Of a stretch of DNA of 64,000 nucleotides, positions 35,153 to 45,960 are shown piece after piece. The stretch is from Agrobacterium sp. RAC06 (lineage in GTDB: Bacteria; Pseudomonadota; Alphaproteobacteria; Rhizobiales; Rhizobiaceae): positions 4,527,501 to 4,591,500 of the forward strand of contig NZ_CP016499.1 in assembly GCF_001713475.1 (NCBI RefSeq), read 5' to 3'. The position numbers and the translations under genes are program-made. Every line of letters begins with the position of its first letter. Position 1 is the first letter of the stretch. The notes below the pieces were generated by a model. The model worked only from the letters and a program-made list of their open reading frames with translations, was not told the DNA's origin and ran no database searches.

Positions 35153-37435
35153 TCAGGCGGCGCGGCGGGCGGAGCCCTCGCGCTGGCCGATGGTGAAGCG
35201 TGAGACCTGTTCGGTCAGGCCGTCCGCTTCCTGGGCGAGTGCGAAGGCGGCAGCTGTCGTTTCCTCGACCATGGCTGCGTTCTGCTGGGTCATCTGGTCG
35301 AGATCGTTGACCGAGGCGTTGATTTCGGAAAGTCGGGCGGACTGTTCCCTTGATGCGTCGACGATTGCGCCGATCTGATCGTTGATTGCGGCGATGTTGT
35401 CCTCGATGGTGTGCAGGCGTTCTCCCGTCTGCAGAACAAGGGCCACGCCATCGGAGACATTGCTTGTCGAGGCGTTGATCAGTCCGTTGATGTCGCGGGC
35501 TGCGGTAGAGGACCGCTGAGCGAGTTCACGCACCTCCTGGGCAACGACCGCGAAGCCCTTGCCGGCTTCGCCGGCACGGGCCGCCTCGACACCCGCGTTC
35601 AGCGCGAGAAGGTTGGTCTGGAAGGCAATCTGGTCGATGACATCGATGATCTGGCGGATCTTGGAGGAGGACTCCTCGATCCGCTGCATCGCGACAATGG
35701 CTTCGTTGACCACTTCAGAGGAGGCCTTTGCCCCCTTCAGGGCACCAGCCGAGACCTGTACGGCTGTTTCGCAGCGACGCAAGGCGTCGTTGACGCTGCC
35801 GGTCATCTCGCCCAGCGCGGCGGCTGCTTCCTCAAGCGATGCGGCCTGCCGTTCGGTGCGATGGGCAAGGTTGGCTGATGCGCCCTTGAGGTCGTTCGAA
35901 CCACCACGAATGGTGTCAGCGCTGGCCATGATTGCGCGAATTGTCTCCTCAAGCTTGTCGAGGGAGCCATTGAAGTCGATGCGCAAATGGTCAAGCTCCG
36001 GCACAAACGGTGTGTGGATGCGCAGGTGCAGTTTGTCGTCCGACAGGTTCTTCAAGCCCGCGGCTAGAGCAGTCACGGCTTCCTGAAGTTCCTGGGCGCT
36101 ACGCTGCTTTTCAGCCTCGCGCTCGCGCCGTTCGGCGTTCATCTCGAGATCTCGGCTTTCGGCCTCTTTCTCGATGCGCTCCTTTTCCAGTGCGCTGCGG
36201 CGGAAACTGTCGAGGGCCCGCGCCATCAGGCCGATCTCGTCGCGTCGTCCGGTTCCGTCGATTTCGATCTCGGTGTCGCCGTTGTTCAGACGGTTCATCA
36301 GGCCTGCCAACTGGGTGAGGGGGCGCGTGAGGCTGGAGGAAACGGCGATACCGATGCCACCCATCACAACGAGAACGGCCACGGTTGCTACCAGGGCCCA
36401 TTTGGCCAGCTCATTGGAAGACGCCAGGATGCCGCGTTCGTCCTGGCCAATCGCAAGAAGGTTCTTCTGGCCGAACAAGGTGACGGGCGTGAAGGAATAA
36501 AACAGGGTGCGATCACCGGAGGCTGCGAAGTCGGAACCCTTGGCTCCGCCGCGTGCTGCTGTCACGAGTGCTTGTGGCACGGCGGCATTGGCGCCGCCGG
36601 AAAAGGTTCCTGCCCGCAGGCTGCCGTCCTCGGCCAGCAGAACGCTGTCATCAATGCTCTGCCCCATGCCGTCGGGCGTGATCGATGCCGTCAAGCGACT
36701 TGTGCCCACACGCATCACGATGACCCCCTTGCGGACGACCTCTCCCCAGACCGAAATCGCCAGGGGCTGGGCGACCAGCGCCGAGCGCGCGTCGTCTTCA
36801 GCCTGCATGTCAGTGAAACCAATGGCGTGGACCTGGGAGACGTCGCCAGCTTGCGCCGCATCGAAGGCCGCCTTCAACGCGGCATTGGCGGGATCTGAGA
36901 CGCTGGTCAGGAATGCGTCGCCCTTGGTGACCGAATAGATGATCTGCCCAGCGTTATCGATGACGTAGATATCGCTGACATTGGTGTTCTGACGCGTGCT
37001 GGCAATGGCGCCGTGAATGGAGGCGTGGCGGACACCGTAAAGCAGCTTGAGGCCTGATCCGTCGATGGACGCGCGTTCCTCAGAGTTCTTGCCGGGATCC
37101 TGGAAGACCTCGCGGATCTTTGCTTCCTCGATCTTGATGACCGTCGCAACAGAGTCGGCGGCTTCACCGATCGCGGTGTTCTGTGCGAGTTCGCCAAGCG
37201 CCTGCTGAATGCGGGTTTCATAGGCGGTGAGCACCTTGGCCTGTGTTGCGGCAACGCTTTCGAGGCGCAGCTTGCTGGCATCGATCAGTCCGCTCTTGCC
37301 GACCTGGTAGCTCAACAGGCCGACAGCCATACAGGACACTAGCGTCGCTCCAACCACCAGCCCTGCGAATTTTGCCTTCACCGACGACAGCACGTTTGTA
37401 CGCGCATTCGTTCCGTTCGAACCCGTCACACCCAT
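35153..37435 (-). CDS. Methyl-accepting chemotaxis protein with large periplasmic sensor
   Basis: A 760-residue chemoreceptor. TM1 is at about 24-46, then a ~295-residue periplasmic region of Cache-like layout ([34 protein letters not shown]), TM2 at about 345-367, HAMP, and a methyl-accepting coiled coil. The signalling tip ([20 protein letters not shown]) is near residues 597-616. The C-terminus is [11 protein letters not shown], with no CheR/CheB pentapeptide, unlike the two receptors at 5-9 kb. Its cytoplasmic half resembles those copies but is clearly more distant. Ligand unknown. It stands alone on the minus strand. Confidence 0.9.
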   Translation of the reverse strand: MGVTGSNGTNARTNVLSSVKAKFAGLVVGATLVSCMAVGLLSYQVGKSGLIDASKLRLESVAATQAKVLTAYETRIQQALGELAQNTAIGEAADSVATVIKIEEAKIREVFQDPGKNSEERASIDGSGLKLLYGVRHASIHGAIASTRQNTNVSDIYVIDNAGQIIYSVTKGDAFLTSVSDPANAALKAAFDAAQAGDVSQVHAIGFTDMQAEDDARSALVAQPLAISVWGEVVRKGVIVMRVGTSRLTASITPDGMGQSIDDSVLLAEDGSLRAGTFSGGANAAVPQALVTAARGGAKGSDFAASGDRTLFYSFTPVTLFGQKNLLAIGQDERGILASSNELAKWALVATVAVLVVMGGIGIAVSSSLTRPLTQLAGLMNRLNNGDTEIEIDGTGRRDEIGLMARALDSFRRSALEKERIEKEAESRDLEMNAERREREAEKQRSAQELQEAVTALAAGLKNLSDDKLHLRIHTPFVPELDHLRIDFNGSLDKLEETIRAIMASADTIRGGSNDLKGASANLAHRTERQAASLEEAAAALGEMTGSVNDALRRCETAVQVSAGALKGAKASSEVVNEAIVAMQRIEESSSKIRQIIDVIDQIAFQTNLLALNAGVEAARAGEAGKGFAVVAQEVRELAQRSSTAARDINGLINASTSNVSDGVALVLQTGERLHTIEDNIAAINDQIGAIVDASREQSARLSEINASVNDLDQMTQQNAAMVEETTAAAFALAQEADGLTEQVSRFTIGQREGSARRAA

Positions 37436-37515
37436 TCCTCCAGAAAATATCCCGAATGGAGGCTAAGCTGATTTGCTTACCGGCAGATTAAGGTTACCGG
37501 GGCTGCAGCCGCTCG

Positions 37516-38370
37516 TCAGCGCAGGCCGATCGTCTCGCAAGCGGCATCGATGAAGGCCAGCTTGACGGCCTGCGTGGCGAGGTATTCCTGGAGAAAGTCA
37601 CGGGAAATCCACATCGTCGAGCGACCGCGATTGCCTTCCCAGCCGACACTGCCGATGGCTTCCGCTTCGCGCAGCTTGCGCGTCAGATGGGTGCGGGAGA
37701 GCCGGAAGTTCTCTGCAAGTTCCGGCACCGAGCGCACCTGTGTTGGCACGCGTTCGATCGCCGGATCGACCGGGTCTACCCCGACCATAAGCCAATCCAT
37801 GACGATGCCACCATTGTTCAGCCAGGTGAACAACGACCAGGTCTGAGGCGGTGTGCGGATTTCCGGCGAGACCATGGCGAGGCGGGTGATCTCCGGATGC
37901 AGCCGGGCGAGGATCGTTTCGTCCGCCTCGAAGGCATCCAGCCTGTTGCCGCCGTCCAGCCGATCGAGGCTGATGAGATGGATGAAGACCCAGCGGCGGG
38001 TCGCTGCGATCGTGATCGGTGCCGGCACGAAGGGGCGGTTGCGGCGGTCTGGCGTCTGGCCGTGCTGGGCGATGCCGTAGACCAGCATTTCCTTGATGAA
38101 GGCGTCTGCGGTGTTGACCGAGGATATGCCCAGCGTCTTCACCTGCTCCAGATAGCGGGCCATCAGGATGACGGGCTCCGGATTGCCGCGGGCAACCTCC
38201 TGGAAATAGTGGCTCATCGCCAGATGACCCAGCAGCCAACGTTGTTGGGTGCCGAACACGGCGGCAAGCCGTGGGCTTTCCTCATTGACGCGCAGCAGAG
38301 CCCTGGACTGGTCCCGGACCGTTTCATGCAGATCTGTATTGGCCAGAAGTCGTTCAACCGAGAGTGACAT
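37516..38370 (-). CDS. Putative winged-helix DNA-binding protein
   Basis: A 284-residue protein of no family I can name. The C-terminal ~70 residues look like a winged helix: SVPELAENFRLSRTHLTRKL, then EAEAIGSVGWEGN and a basic wing. The N-terminal ~200 residues are mostly helical, without membrane helices. ATG 38370 is favoured; an in-frame GTG at 38472 would add 34 residues, but those codons are unlike the rest (AGA, ATA, low third-position GC). It may be a MarR-like or replication-initiator-like regulator; I am unsure. It lies between a chemoreceptor and prs. Confidence 0.55.
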   Translation of the reverse strand: MSLSVERLLANTDLHETVRDQSRALLRVNEESPRLAAVFGTQQRWLLGHLAMSHYFQEVARGNPEPVILMARYLEQVKTLGISSVNTADAFIKEMLVYGIAQHGQTPDRRNRPFVPAPITIAATRRWVFIHLISLDRLDGGNRLDAFEADETILARLHPEITRLAMVSPEIRTPPQTWSLFTWLNNGGIVMDWLMVGVDPVDPAIERVPTQVRSVPELAENFRLSRTHLTRKLREAEAIGSVGWEGNRGRSTMWISRDFLQEYLATQAVKLAFIDAACETIGLR

Positions 38371-38513
38371 CAACTCACGCGCAAAAGCCGGGGGCGGGTC
38401 CAAAAAGGGGTATTGCGCGCGAAGCTGTATGCAAAGCAAAGAGGCTCTGCAAGTGGCTGTGACACCGCTCACATTTCTTTGTCTCTCTTAATCTTAACTG
38501 TTAAGGATCGGTC

Positions 38514-39446
<933 letters not shown>

Positions 39447-39598
39447 CTTGGCCCGCCTGTTACCATGCTGAGATGCGGGCTTTTTAGCGCCGTTCCCCCT
39501 GAATGCAAGAGGTTTGGACGGCTAGGCCCATATTTTCGGTTGATGCGCCAAATGGGGCGCATGTTTTGCGGTTTTACAGGGCGGAAGTCGCTCGGGTG

Positions 39599-40405
39599 TC
39601 AACCTGCACGACTGTTCCGCCATGATACATATTCGGCCATGCTCTTGGTTGCGATCTGCTGCATGACGGAGGCCGGGACCCCGGCCCAGGGGTCCTGCGC
39701 GCCCGAGGGCACCACCTCCTGGCCCTGGATGCGGTGCAGCCGTCCGCCGCTGCCATCCAGGATGTCCCAGACATAGGTGATCGTGACATTCCCGCTGTCG
39801 GAGAAGGCGGAGAAGTAGCCCTTGAGGATGTGTTCGCTCGAAGCGTCGCTGGCACTCTTGATGGTGAGGCCACGGGCACGCGCCTCGGCGCCGAGCTGGC
39901 GGGAGAGTGGCGTGACCGCCTGAACCGGTGCGCCGATGATTGGCAGAAAGCGGATGCTGCCCGTCGATTGTACGGCCGGGGGCAGGGCTGCCTGCTGGGA
40001 CTGAACCGCCTGCGGAGCGGGCTGTGCGGGTTGTGTCGCCTGTAGGGTGGCGGCCTGCTGCTGTGGTGCGCTGGGGAAAGCCTGCTCAGGCGCGCCGTCA
40101 AGTGGTGCTGAGGCTGCTGGATTGCGGCCACCCTGTGCGAGGGCCGCGGCTTGAGCCTCCAGTGAATTCTGCGGGCCGCGGACCGGCTCTGTATAGACGC
40201 CGGTCTGACCGAGCGGTGCGGTTTCAACCGGCTGGGTTCCGCCAGCCGGGGCCGCAAGCTCCTGTGAATAGGTCGCCGGCAGGCTGCCATTGCCGACATC
40301 GGCCGGGGGCGTCAGCACATCCGTGCTGTTGCAGCCCGAGATCAGTGCCAGCAGGCCGATGATACCGGCCAGTTTCGTGGTCATCCTGCGAGAACGTCTC
40401 ACCAC
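39599..40405 (-). CDS. Putative lipoprotein with Ala/Gln/Pro-rich linker
   Basis: A 268-residue protein. The N-terminal basic stretch (VRRSRRMTTK) and hydrophobic run end in a lipobox LALISGC, so Cys is probably lipidated. Residues ~50-150 are a low-complexity Ala/Gln/Pro linker. The C-terminal ~110 residues form a folded domain (FLPIIGAPVQAVTPLSRQL, then ILKGYFSAFSDSGNVTITYVWDILD), recalling DUF-type domains found in envelope lipoproteins of rhizobia. GTG 40405, with AGGA upstream, or ATG 40384 may be the start. Likely attached to the inner or outer membrane; the role is unknown. Confidence 0.7.
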   Translation of the reverse strand: MVRRSRRMTTKLAGIIGLLALISGCNSTDVLTPPADVGNGSLPATYSQELAAPAGGTQPVETAPLGQTGVYTEPVRGPQNSLEAQAAALAQGGRNPAASAPLDGAPEQAFPSAPQQQAATLQATQPAQPAPQAVQSQQAALPPAVQSTGSIRFLPIIGAPVQAVTPLSRQLGAEARARGLTIKSASDASSEHILKGYFSAFSDSGNVTITYVWDILDGSGGRLHRIQGQEVVPSGAQDPWAGVPASVMQQIATKSMAEYVSWRNSRAG

Positions 40406-40526
40406 GGCGGGTCCTTCCGCTTTGATCCTGTCACAATTAATGTGACTAGCATGATCAGCCTGTCAATTCCCTGAACAGACTGGCAAAACCGCGCCACCCT
40501 CCGCAAACGGTGTCAGATCGCGCCCG

Positions 40527-41678
40527 TCAGACGCTGATCAGGTCGAGCGGATGACGCGAGAGGGCGCGCGGGCCGGTCTCCGTCGTCAGGTAGGTCTGGC
40601 CGATGGTCATCGCCGCTTCCTTGTCACTGTCCATGATGATCATGTGCACGAAGACGGACATGTCGGCTGCGATCTCCAGCGGGTTACCCGCATGGAACAT
40701 CTGGTGCTCCATCCAGGATGGCGCGAAACGCGCACCGACCGAATAGCCGCAGGCATTGAAGCGATGGCGGGTCAGGCCACGGTCGTCCATGACCTTGGCA
40801 TGGGCGTCGAAGACCTCGCCAAAGGTGTGGCCGGGGCGCAGCACCTGCTCGATTGCCCGCATGCCCTCGATCGCCGCCGTGAAGAGTTCGCGGTGACGGG
40901 AGGTGACGTCGCCGATCAGGACGGTGCGCAGCATGGGGGCGTGATAATGGGAGGCGACGCCGGCCCATTCGAGCGTCACCTGGTCGTTGGCCGACAGCTT
41001 TCGGCGACCCGACTTGTAGCGGCAGAGAAGAGCGTCCGCGGCCGATCCGATGACGAAGGGATTGGCGGGATAGTCGCCGCCGCCAGCCAGCACTGCCGAC
41101 TGCATCGCAGCGAGGATCTCCGCTTCGTCGGCATCGGGTCCGATCAGGGGCAGGGCAGCGTCGAAGGCGCGGTCGGCCAGTTCGGCAGCCTCGGTCACCT
41201 TGGCTATCTCGGCCGGTGACTTCACCAGGCGCAGATTGCTGACAAGGTAAGAGGCATCCACAGCTTCGCAAAAATTGGTGAGCTGGTTGTCGACGAGACG
41301 CGCGACGCGGCCGGTCATGCCGTGGGTATCGTATTCGACGCCGACGCGCATGCCGAGAAGATCGAGATCGCTCAGCAGGTTGCGCAAATCGACGGCCGGG
41401 TCGGCATTCATCCGGTCGACCCAGACGACGATATTCTCGATCGTCGAGGTCTGCTTGGCCTGACGCAGGTCGGGGGTCCGGGTCAGCAGGGTCAGGCTGC
41501 CGTCGGCCTTGACGACGAGGGTCTGAAAAAAGCAATAGCCGAAGGTGTCGTAGCCGGTCAGCCAATGCATGCTCTCCTGCGCAAAGAGCAGCAGGGCGTC
41601 GAGCTTTTCCTCGGCCATGCGGGCCATCAGGCGGGTACGACGGGCGGAAAATTCGCTTTCGGTAAAGTGCAGGGCCAT
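40527..41678 (-). CDS. M24-family (Xaa-Pro peptidase/creatinase-like) protein
   Basis: A 383-residue protein of the pita-bread fold. ATG 41678, two nt after the pgeF stop, overlaps a GGAGG site; the longer frame reads into pgeF. N-terminal creatinase-N domain (RLMARMAEEKLDALLLFAQESMHWLTGYD), then the C-terminal M24 domain (PANPFVIGSAADALLCRYKSGRRKL and VGARFAPSWMEHQMFHAGN). The metal ligands D-D-H-E-E of true aminopeptidases are not clearly conserved: the second Asp position reads VTLEWAG. It could therefore be a creatinase-like or ectoine-hydrolase-like enzyme. Translationally coupled to pgeF. Confidence 0.78.
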   Translation of the reverse strand: MALHFTESEFSARRTRLMARMAEEKLDALLLFAQESMHWLTGYDTFGYCFFQTLVVKADGSLTLLTRTPDLRQAKQTSTIENIVVWVDRMNADPAVDLRNLLSDLDLLGMRVGVEYDTHGMTGRVARLVDNQLTNFCEAVDASYLVSNLRLVKSPAEIAKVTEAAELADRAFDAALPLIGPDADEAEILAAMQSAVLAGGGDYPANPFVIGSAADALLCRYKSGRRKLSANDQVTLEWAGVASHYHAPMLRTVLIGDVTSRHRELFTAAIEGMRAIEQVLRPGHTFGEVFDAHAKVMDDRGLTRHRFNACGYSVGARFAPSWMEHQMFHAGNPLEIAADMSVFVHMIIMDSDKEAAMTIGQTYLTTETGPRALSRHPLDLISV

Positions 41679-41679
41679 C

Positions 41680-42474
41680 TTAGTCCTCCATGATCGCGAT
41701 CGCGGATATCTGTCGCCCATAGTCGGGTTCGCCCGCATGGGTTGTTCGACGATAGGAGAAGAACGTTTCAGGGGCCGCATAGGTGCAATGGCCAGTGCTG
41801 TCGGCGATGACGCCCGCTTGCGTCAGGCGCATGATCGTGAGGCCGGGCAGGTCGAACATCGCATGGTCAGGTTTCGACGAGGGGGTGAAGAAGGCCTCGA
41901 ATTGCGGATTGGTGGCGAGGAAGCGGTCGACGAATTCCGGACCGACCTCGTAATTTCTCTGGGAGATCGAGGGGCCGAGGGTTGCCCTTATGGCTTCGCG
42001 GCGAGCGCCAAGCGCGATCATGGCGTCAATGGTGTTTTCAAGAACGCCACCCAGTGCGCCCTTCCAGCCGGCATGGGCCGCACCGATGACCCGATTTTCT
42101 GGGTCGGCGAAGAGGATCGGGCCGCAATCGGCGGTCAGGACGCCAAGCACTACGCCCGGGCTCGCCGTGACCTGTGCATCGGCCTGGGGCCGACTGCCGT
42201 CATAATCGGCGCCGACCACCACGACGTCGGGCGAATGAATCTGATGGGCGGTGGCGAGCCGTTCGTGCGGCAGGCCAAACCAGGCGCTGACCCTGCGGCG
42301 GTTCTCGCGCACCTTGTCAGGCTCATCGTTCGAACCGATACCGACATTGAGGCCGCGATAGATGCCTTCCGAGACGCCGCCGTCGCGGGTGAAAAAGCCG
42401 TGGCGGATGCCGGCTGCAGTCGTGGCGTCGAGGCTCTCTGCTAGGATGGGGCGTGGCTGGTCGGCTGTGCTCAT
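41680..42474 (-). CDS. pgeF: PgeF-type peptidoglycan editing factor (laccase-domain, DUF152)
   Basis: A 264-residue protein from ATG 42474 (AGGAG 8 nt before; the ATG at 42513 is less likely). DUF152 signatures are clear: HGFFTRDGGVSEGIYRGLNV, the Zn/Cys/His region ATAHQIHS, VLTADCGPILFADPE with catalytic Cys, and IGAAHAGWKGALGGVLENT. Known members have multicopper-oxidase-like or purine-nucleoside activity and affect muropeptide composition. It shares a transcript with the M24 gene after it and follows the methyltransferase gene on the same strand by 132 nt. Confidence 0.9.
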   Translation of the reverse strand: MSTADQPRPILAESLDATTAAGIRHGFFTRDGGVSEGIYRGLNVGIGSNDEPDKVRENRRRVSAWFGLPHERLATAHQIHSPDVVVVGADYDGSRPQADAQVTASPGVVLGVLTADCGPILFADPENRVIGAAHAGWKGALGGVLENTIDAMIALGARREAIRATLGPSISQRNYEVGPEFVDRFLATNPQFEAFFTPSSKPDHAMFDLPGLTIMRLTQAGVIADSTGHCTYAAPETFFSYRRTTHAGEPDYGRQISAIAIMED

Positions 42475-42606
42475 GATTTGTCTCCTGAGCCTTGGCAAAT
42501 CACGCGTATGCAATGCGGATACTGCGAAACGATTGGATTCAATCGGCTTTCTTCAAGTTCGAGCCGTCTGGAACGGGCGCGATCGTGCAGATCGCATCCC
42601 CTCCTG

Positions 42607-43707
42607 TCAATGCTTGGACTTGAATGGCAACAAGTGGACGACGGGCATGGAGACCGCCATGACCTTGAACAGCTCGCCCATGTAGCCATTGCCGGCGCCG
42701 GCGAGGCGATGCACGGCCTCGACGATTTCGGCTTGCATCTTCTCGTCCTTGTCGCGGCCGAGCGAAGCGGCGCGCTGTTCGATGCCGAGCCCGACGAGGA
42801 AGTCGCCCTGATGCATGCAGCCGTTGAGATGCACGCCTGCGGCAAGGGCGGTGCGGGCGAGGTTTTCGAAGTCGACGTGGCTGGTAAGGTCGGCGAGCCC
42901 CGGATTGGCGAGCGGCGGATCATACTCGTGGGCACGCACCGCCTGAAGGGTGTCGCCGAAATTGGTGACCATGTGGCCATAATCGATGATCAGAGCGGTA
43001 CCGTGGCTTTGCTTCAGACGTTCGCAGATCGTCAGCATGACCGACTGGCGGGCGGGGGCCACTTCGAAGATTTCGCCGTCGGCAGGCGCATCGATGCCCT
43101 GTGGCAGCATCGCCGGGTCGAGCGTTGCGACGCCGAGCGTGAAGCACAGCTCGCCGTTGTCGTCGATGCCAACCATGCGCTCGCGAAAGCCGTCTGACGT
43201 CCTGACGAACTGGCGGATCGGGATCGCATCAAAGAGTTCGTTGGCCGCGAGCAGGGTAAATCCCTCAGGCACGCCGTCGAAGCTTTCGTGCCACGAGACT
43301 TTGTCACCGTGGCCGGAGAGCGTTTCCATCTGGGTGAGCTTCAGGAGGGCGCTGGTCTCGACGAGGTGGATTGTCGCCGTTTCGTAAAGCTCCGGTGCCG
43401 CACGGGATATCACCCTGAGCATGTCGGCCATCATGGTGCCGCGGCCAGGGCCGATCTCGACAAGGCGCACGTCACGCGGTTCACCATGGCGCTGCCAGGT
43501 GTTGATCATGAAGATGCCGAGCATCTCGCCGAAGAGCTGGCTGATCTCGGGCGCCGTGACGAAATCGCCTGCACGGCCGAACGGATGGCGGGTGCGATAG
43601 TAGCCGTGTTCGGGGTCGGCGAGGCAGAGGGCGAAATAGTCCGTGATGCTGATCGGGCCATTGGCTGAGATCAGTGACTTGATCTTTTCGGCGAGCGGTG
43701 TGGCCAT
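42607..43707 (-). CDS. SAM-dependent methyltransferase, MidA/NDUFAF7 family
   Basis: A 366-residue protein of the DUF185 family. In mitochondria the homologue NDUFAF7/MidA methylates an arginine in a Complex I subunit during assembly. The N-terminus PISITDYFALCLADPEHGYYRTRHPFG and motif VRLVEIGPGRGTMMADMLRV (SAM site) mark the family. No transit or signal peptide. It lies 9 nt behind lgt on the same strand, consistent with an lgt - midA - pgeF order seen in many alphaproteobacteria. Confidence 0.9.
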   Translation of the reverse strand: MATPLAEKIKSLISANGPISITDYFALCLADPEHGYYRTRHPFGRAGDFVTAPEISQLFGEMLGIFMINTWQRHGEPRDVRLVEIGPGRGTMMADMLRVISRAAPELYETATIHLVETSALLKLTQMETLSGHGDKVSWHESFDGVPEGFTLLAANELFDAIPIRQFVRTSDGFRERMVGIDDNGELCFTLGVATLDPAMLPQGIDAPADGEIFEVAPARQSVMLTICERLKQSHGTALIIDYGHMVTNFGDTLQAVRAHEYDPPLANPGLADLTSHVDFENLARTALAAGVHLNGCMHQGDFLVGLGIEQRAASLGRDKDEKMQAEIVEAVHRLAGAGNGYMGELFKVMAVSMPVVHLLPFKSKH

Positions 43708-43716
43708 CTTGGCTCC

Positions 43717-44565
43717 TCAGCCTTGGGTCGCGGGGGTCTGACGCCCCGACCGCACGAAAATCCAGATCCCGATAAGGACCATCGGTAGCGACAGCACCAT
43801 GCCCATGGTCATCCAGCCACCATAGAGATAGCCGAGCTGCACGTCGGGCTCGCGGAAGAATTCGACGAAGATGCGGGCCGAGGCATAGCCGGCCACGAAG
43901 ATGCCGGTGATGCGACCGGGGGCGCGGAGGGCGCCGAATGCGCGGGCGAGGATCTGCAGCACGATGAGGAGGACGAGACCCTCGAGTGCTGCTTCATAAA
44001 GCTGGCTCGGATGGCGGGGGAAGGGGCCGCCAGTGGGGAAGGCCATTGCCCAGGGTACATCGGCCGGCCGGCCCCAGAGTTCGCCATTGATGAAGTTTGC
44101 GATGCGGCCGAACAGCAGCCCGAGGGGCACGACGCTGGCGACCAGGTCGAAGAGGCTCCAGAGGCGGATCTGATGTTTCCGGGCGAAATAGACCATGGCG
44201 AGCGTTGCGCCGATAAAGCCGCCATGGAAGGACATCCCGCCGTTCCAGACCTCGATCGCGCGCATCGGATTGGCCGCCACCGAGGCGAAGTCGTAGAAGA
44301 AGATGTAGCCGAGACGGCCGCCTGCGACGACGCCGATCGCGACCCACAGAATGAAGTCGTCGATCTGTTGCAGGGTGGCGGGCGCCTGGCCGTTCGGCCA
44401 CAGATGCGGGCGCTTCAGAAGATCGCGGGCTATCAGCCAGCCGAGGAGGATGCCGGCAACATAGGCGAGGCCATACCAATGGACCGACAGCGGGCCGATC
44501 GAGAAAGCGACCGGGTCGACCGCGGGAAAGGATACGGCGGCGAAAAGGTCCAGGACTGACAACAA
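43717..44565 (-). CDS. lgt: Prolipoprotein diacylglyceryl transferase
   Basis: A 282-residue inner-membrane enzyme that transfers diacylglyceryl from phosphatidylglycerol to the lipobox Cys of lipoproteins. Signatures: the HGGFIGATL segment with catalytic His, GRIANFINGELWGRP, and a final helix MTMGMVLSLPMVLIGIWIF. Seven membrane helices are expected. Start ATG 44565. It faces the UbiK-like gene across a 190-nt divergent region. Its substrates would include the lipoprotein encoded at 39.6-40.4 kb. Confidence 0.95.
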   Translation of the reverse strand: MLSVLDLFAAVSFPAVDPVAFSIGPLSVHWYGLAYVAGILLGWLIARDLLKRPHLWPNGQAPATLQQIDDFILWVAIGVVAGGRLGYIFFYDFASVAANPMRAIEVWNGGMSFHGGFIGATLAMVYFARKHQIRLWSLFDLVASVVPLGLLFGRIANFINGELWGRPADVPWAMAFPTGGPFPRHPSQLYEAALEGLVLLIVLQILARAFGALRAPGRITGIFVAGYASARIFVEFFREPDVQLGYLYGGWMTMGMVLSLPMVLIGIWIFVRSGRQTPATQG

Positions 44566-44755
44566 TGGAGTACTTTCGTTAATGCTGCTGGAAAATGGCG
44601 TTGCGAACTGGCACGGTCAAGATGGAATCGCGGCGGCTGCGACACCGTCAACCACCTTTATCTGTCCTTCGCGTCTTGCGTGCCGGGCTGTCTGGTCCTA
44701 CCTCATCTTCAGGTACCGATTTTCCAGTCCGCAGTCTGCTTCAGAGGAGTTTTCC

Positions 44756-45016
44756 ATGTCGACCGGCCCCAACCGTATTCTCGATGATTTCGCCAAGTTG
44801 ATGACGGACGCCGCGGGCGCAGCCCAAGGCGTTCGAAAAGAGGTGGAAACAGCCTTTCATGCTCAGGCGGAGCGCTGGCTGAACAGCATGGATCTGGTCA
44901 AGCGCGAAGAGTTCGACGTGGTTCGCGAGATGGCGCTGAAGGCGCGTGAAGAGAACGATGCGCTGCTGAAGCGCATCGAGGCTCTCGAGGCTCAGCTCTC
45001 CCCCCAGCCGAAGTAA
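44756..45016 (+). CDS. UbiK-family accessory factor (BMFP)
   Basis: An 86-residue coiled-coil protein; ATG 44756 follows AGAGGAG. N-terminal amphipathic part (NRILDDFAKLMTDAAGAAQGV), then a trimeric coiled-coil segment (REEFDVVREMALKAREENDALLKRIEALEAQL). This is the layout of BMFP/UbiK, which aids aerobic ubiquinone synthesis in gammaproteobacteria. Whether the alphaproteobacterial version has that role is unproven. It is divergent from lgt, the usual rhizobial context. A terminator follows. Confidence 0.82.
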   Translation: MSTGPNRILDDFAKLMTDAAGAAQGVRKEVETAFHAQAERWLNSMDLVKREEFDVVREMALKAREENDALLKRIEALEAQLSPQPK

Positions 45017-45064
45017 TCGCTGCTCCGTTTCGAAACAGCTTCGCGAGACGCCGCAAGGCTTAGC

Positions 45065-45096
45065 AAGACCCATTGCCTGTGGCTTTGGGTCTTTTT
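45065..45096 (+). terminator. Terminator after UbiK-like gene
   Basis: AAGACCC pairs with GGGTCTT. The 15-nt loop holds an inner GCC/GGC pairing. A T run follows. Confidence 0.75.
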
Positions 45097-45457
45097 GTAT
45101 TTTCAGCACCTTGACGGGTGACGCTCAGGCCGGAACCCACGAAAAAATTGCAGCTTGTGGACAGCTGCGAAAAAGCCAATCGGCAGAGTCGCTTATGGGG
45201 TGATGCAAAGGCGATTCTGAAAGCGCCATCCACAGGTCACACAGTCAAATATGACGAGGGGGGCTGGTGCTGGCCCCTGACGATTATACACTGATTTTCA
45301 ACGATGATTCTGAGCGGGGGCCGCGTAAGTTTCGGGCAGGGTGCGTGTTCTACCCTGGGGTCCTTCGGAATCGTTTTCAGTAGTTTCCGGTTCAGGTGTC
45401 CGAGTGACCCGGCGGTTCGCCGGGCGCCCGTATTCATTCCGGTCAAGAAGGTGATGC
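45097..45457. other. 361-nt leader region before the YbjN gene
   Basis: No ORF of convincing codon use is present. The region should hold the promoter and 5' leader of the YbjN-proC operon. Two DnaA-box-like sequences occur (around 45156 and 45229), but neither is a good match. Close to the gene, CCGGCGGTTCGCCGGG (about 45410-45425) makes a short GC hairpin. Confidence 0.4.
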
Positions 45458-45958
45458 ATGAGCCTCATGGAAATCGAAGTCGAACGCCAATCCAACCCGG
45501 TCGATATGATCGAGTTTGTCGCAGCGACCAATGACTGGTCGTTCGAGCGTTCGGGCGAAGACGAAATCGCAATGACCGTCGAGGGGCGCTGGGCCGACTA
45601 CCATGTCTCCTTCTCCTGGATGGAGGAGTTCGAGGCGCTGCATCTGGCTTCCGCCTTCGATCTGAAGATCCCTGAAAACCGCCTGAACGAAGTCATCAAG
45701 CTTCTGTCTTACGTAAACGGGCAGGTGCTGATGGGCCACTTCGACCTGTGGCGGAACGAAGACGTCGTGATCTTCCGTCAGTCTCTGCTGCTCGCCGGTG
45801 GCGCAGAGCCGACCAATCGTCAGGTCGAGGTGCTTCTCTCCTCCGCTGTCGATGCATGTGAAGCCTATTACCAGGCCTTCCAGTTCGTCGTCTGGTCGGG
45901 CATGGACGCCAAGAGCGCCATGGATGCCGTCCTGTTCGAGACGGTCGGAGAAGCCTGA
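45458..45958 (+). CDS. YbjN-domain protein
   Basis: A 166-residue protein of the YbjN family, small secretion-chaperone-like fold, cytoplasmic. Recognisable parts: NPVDMIEFVAATNDWSFERSG at the start and the middle SWMEEFEALHLASAFDLKIP, then LLSYVNGQVLMGHFDLW. The biochemical role is unknown; some members act as regulators or chaperones. proC starts 3 nt after its stop, and a tRNA-binding protein gene overlaps proC, so the three form one operon. This order is common in rhizobia. Confidence 0.85.
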   Translation: MSLMEIEVERQSNPVDMIEFVAATNDWSFERSGEDEIAMTVEGRWADYHVSFSWMEEFEALHLASAFDLKIPENRLNEVIKLLSYVNGQVLMGHFDLWRNEDVVIFRQSLLLAGGAEPTNRQVEVLLSSAVDACEAYYQAFQFVVWSGMDAKSAMDAVLFETVGEA

Positions 45959-45960
45959 GC

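Noticed and set aside
45150..45240. Two DnaA-box-like sequences in the leader before the YbjN gene
   Set aside because: Each differs from TTATCCACA at two or more positions, and there is no AT-rich unwinding stretch or replication gene nearby.
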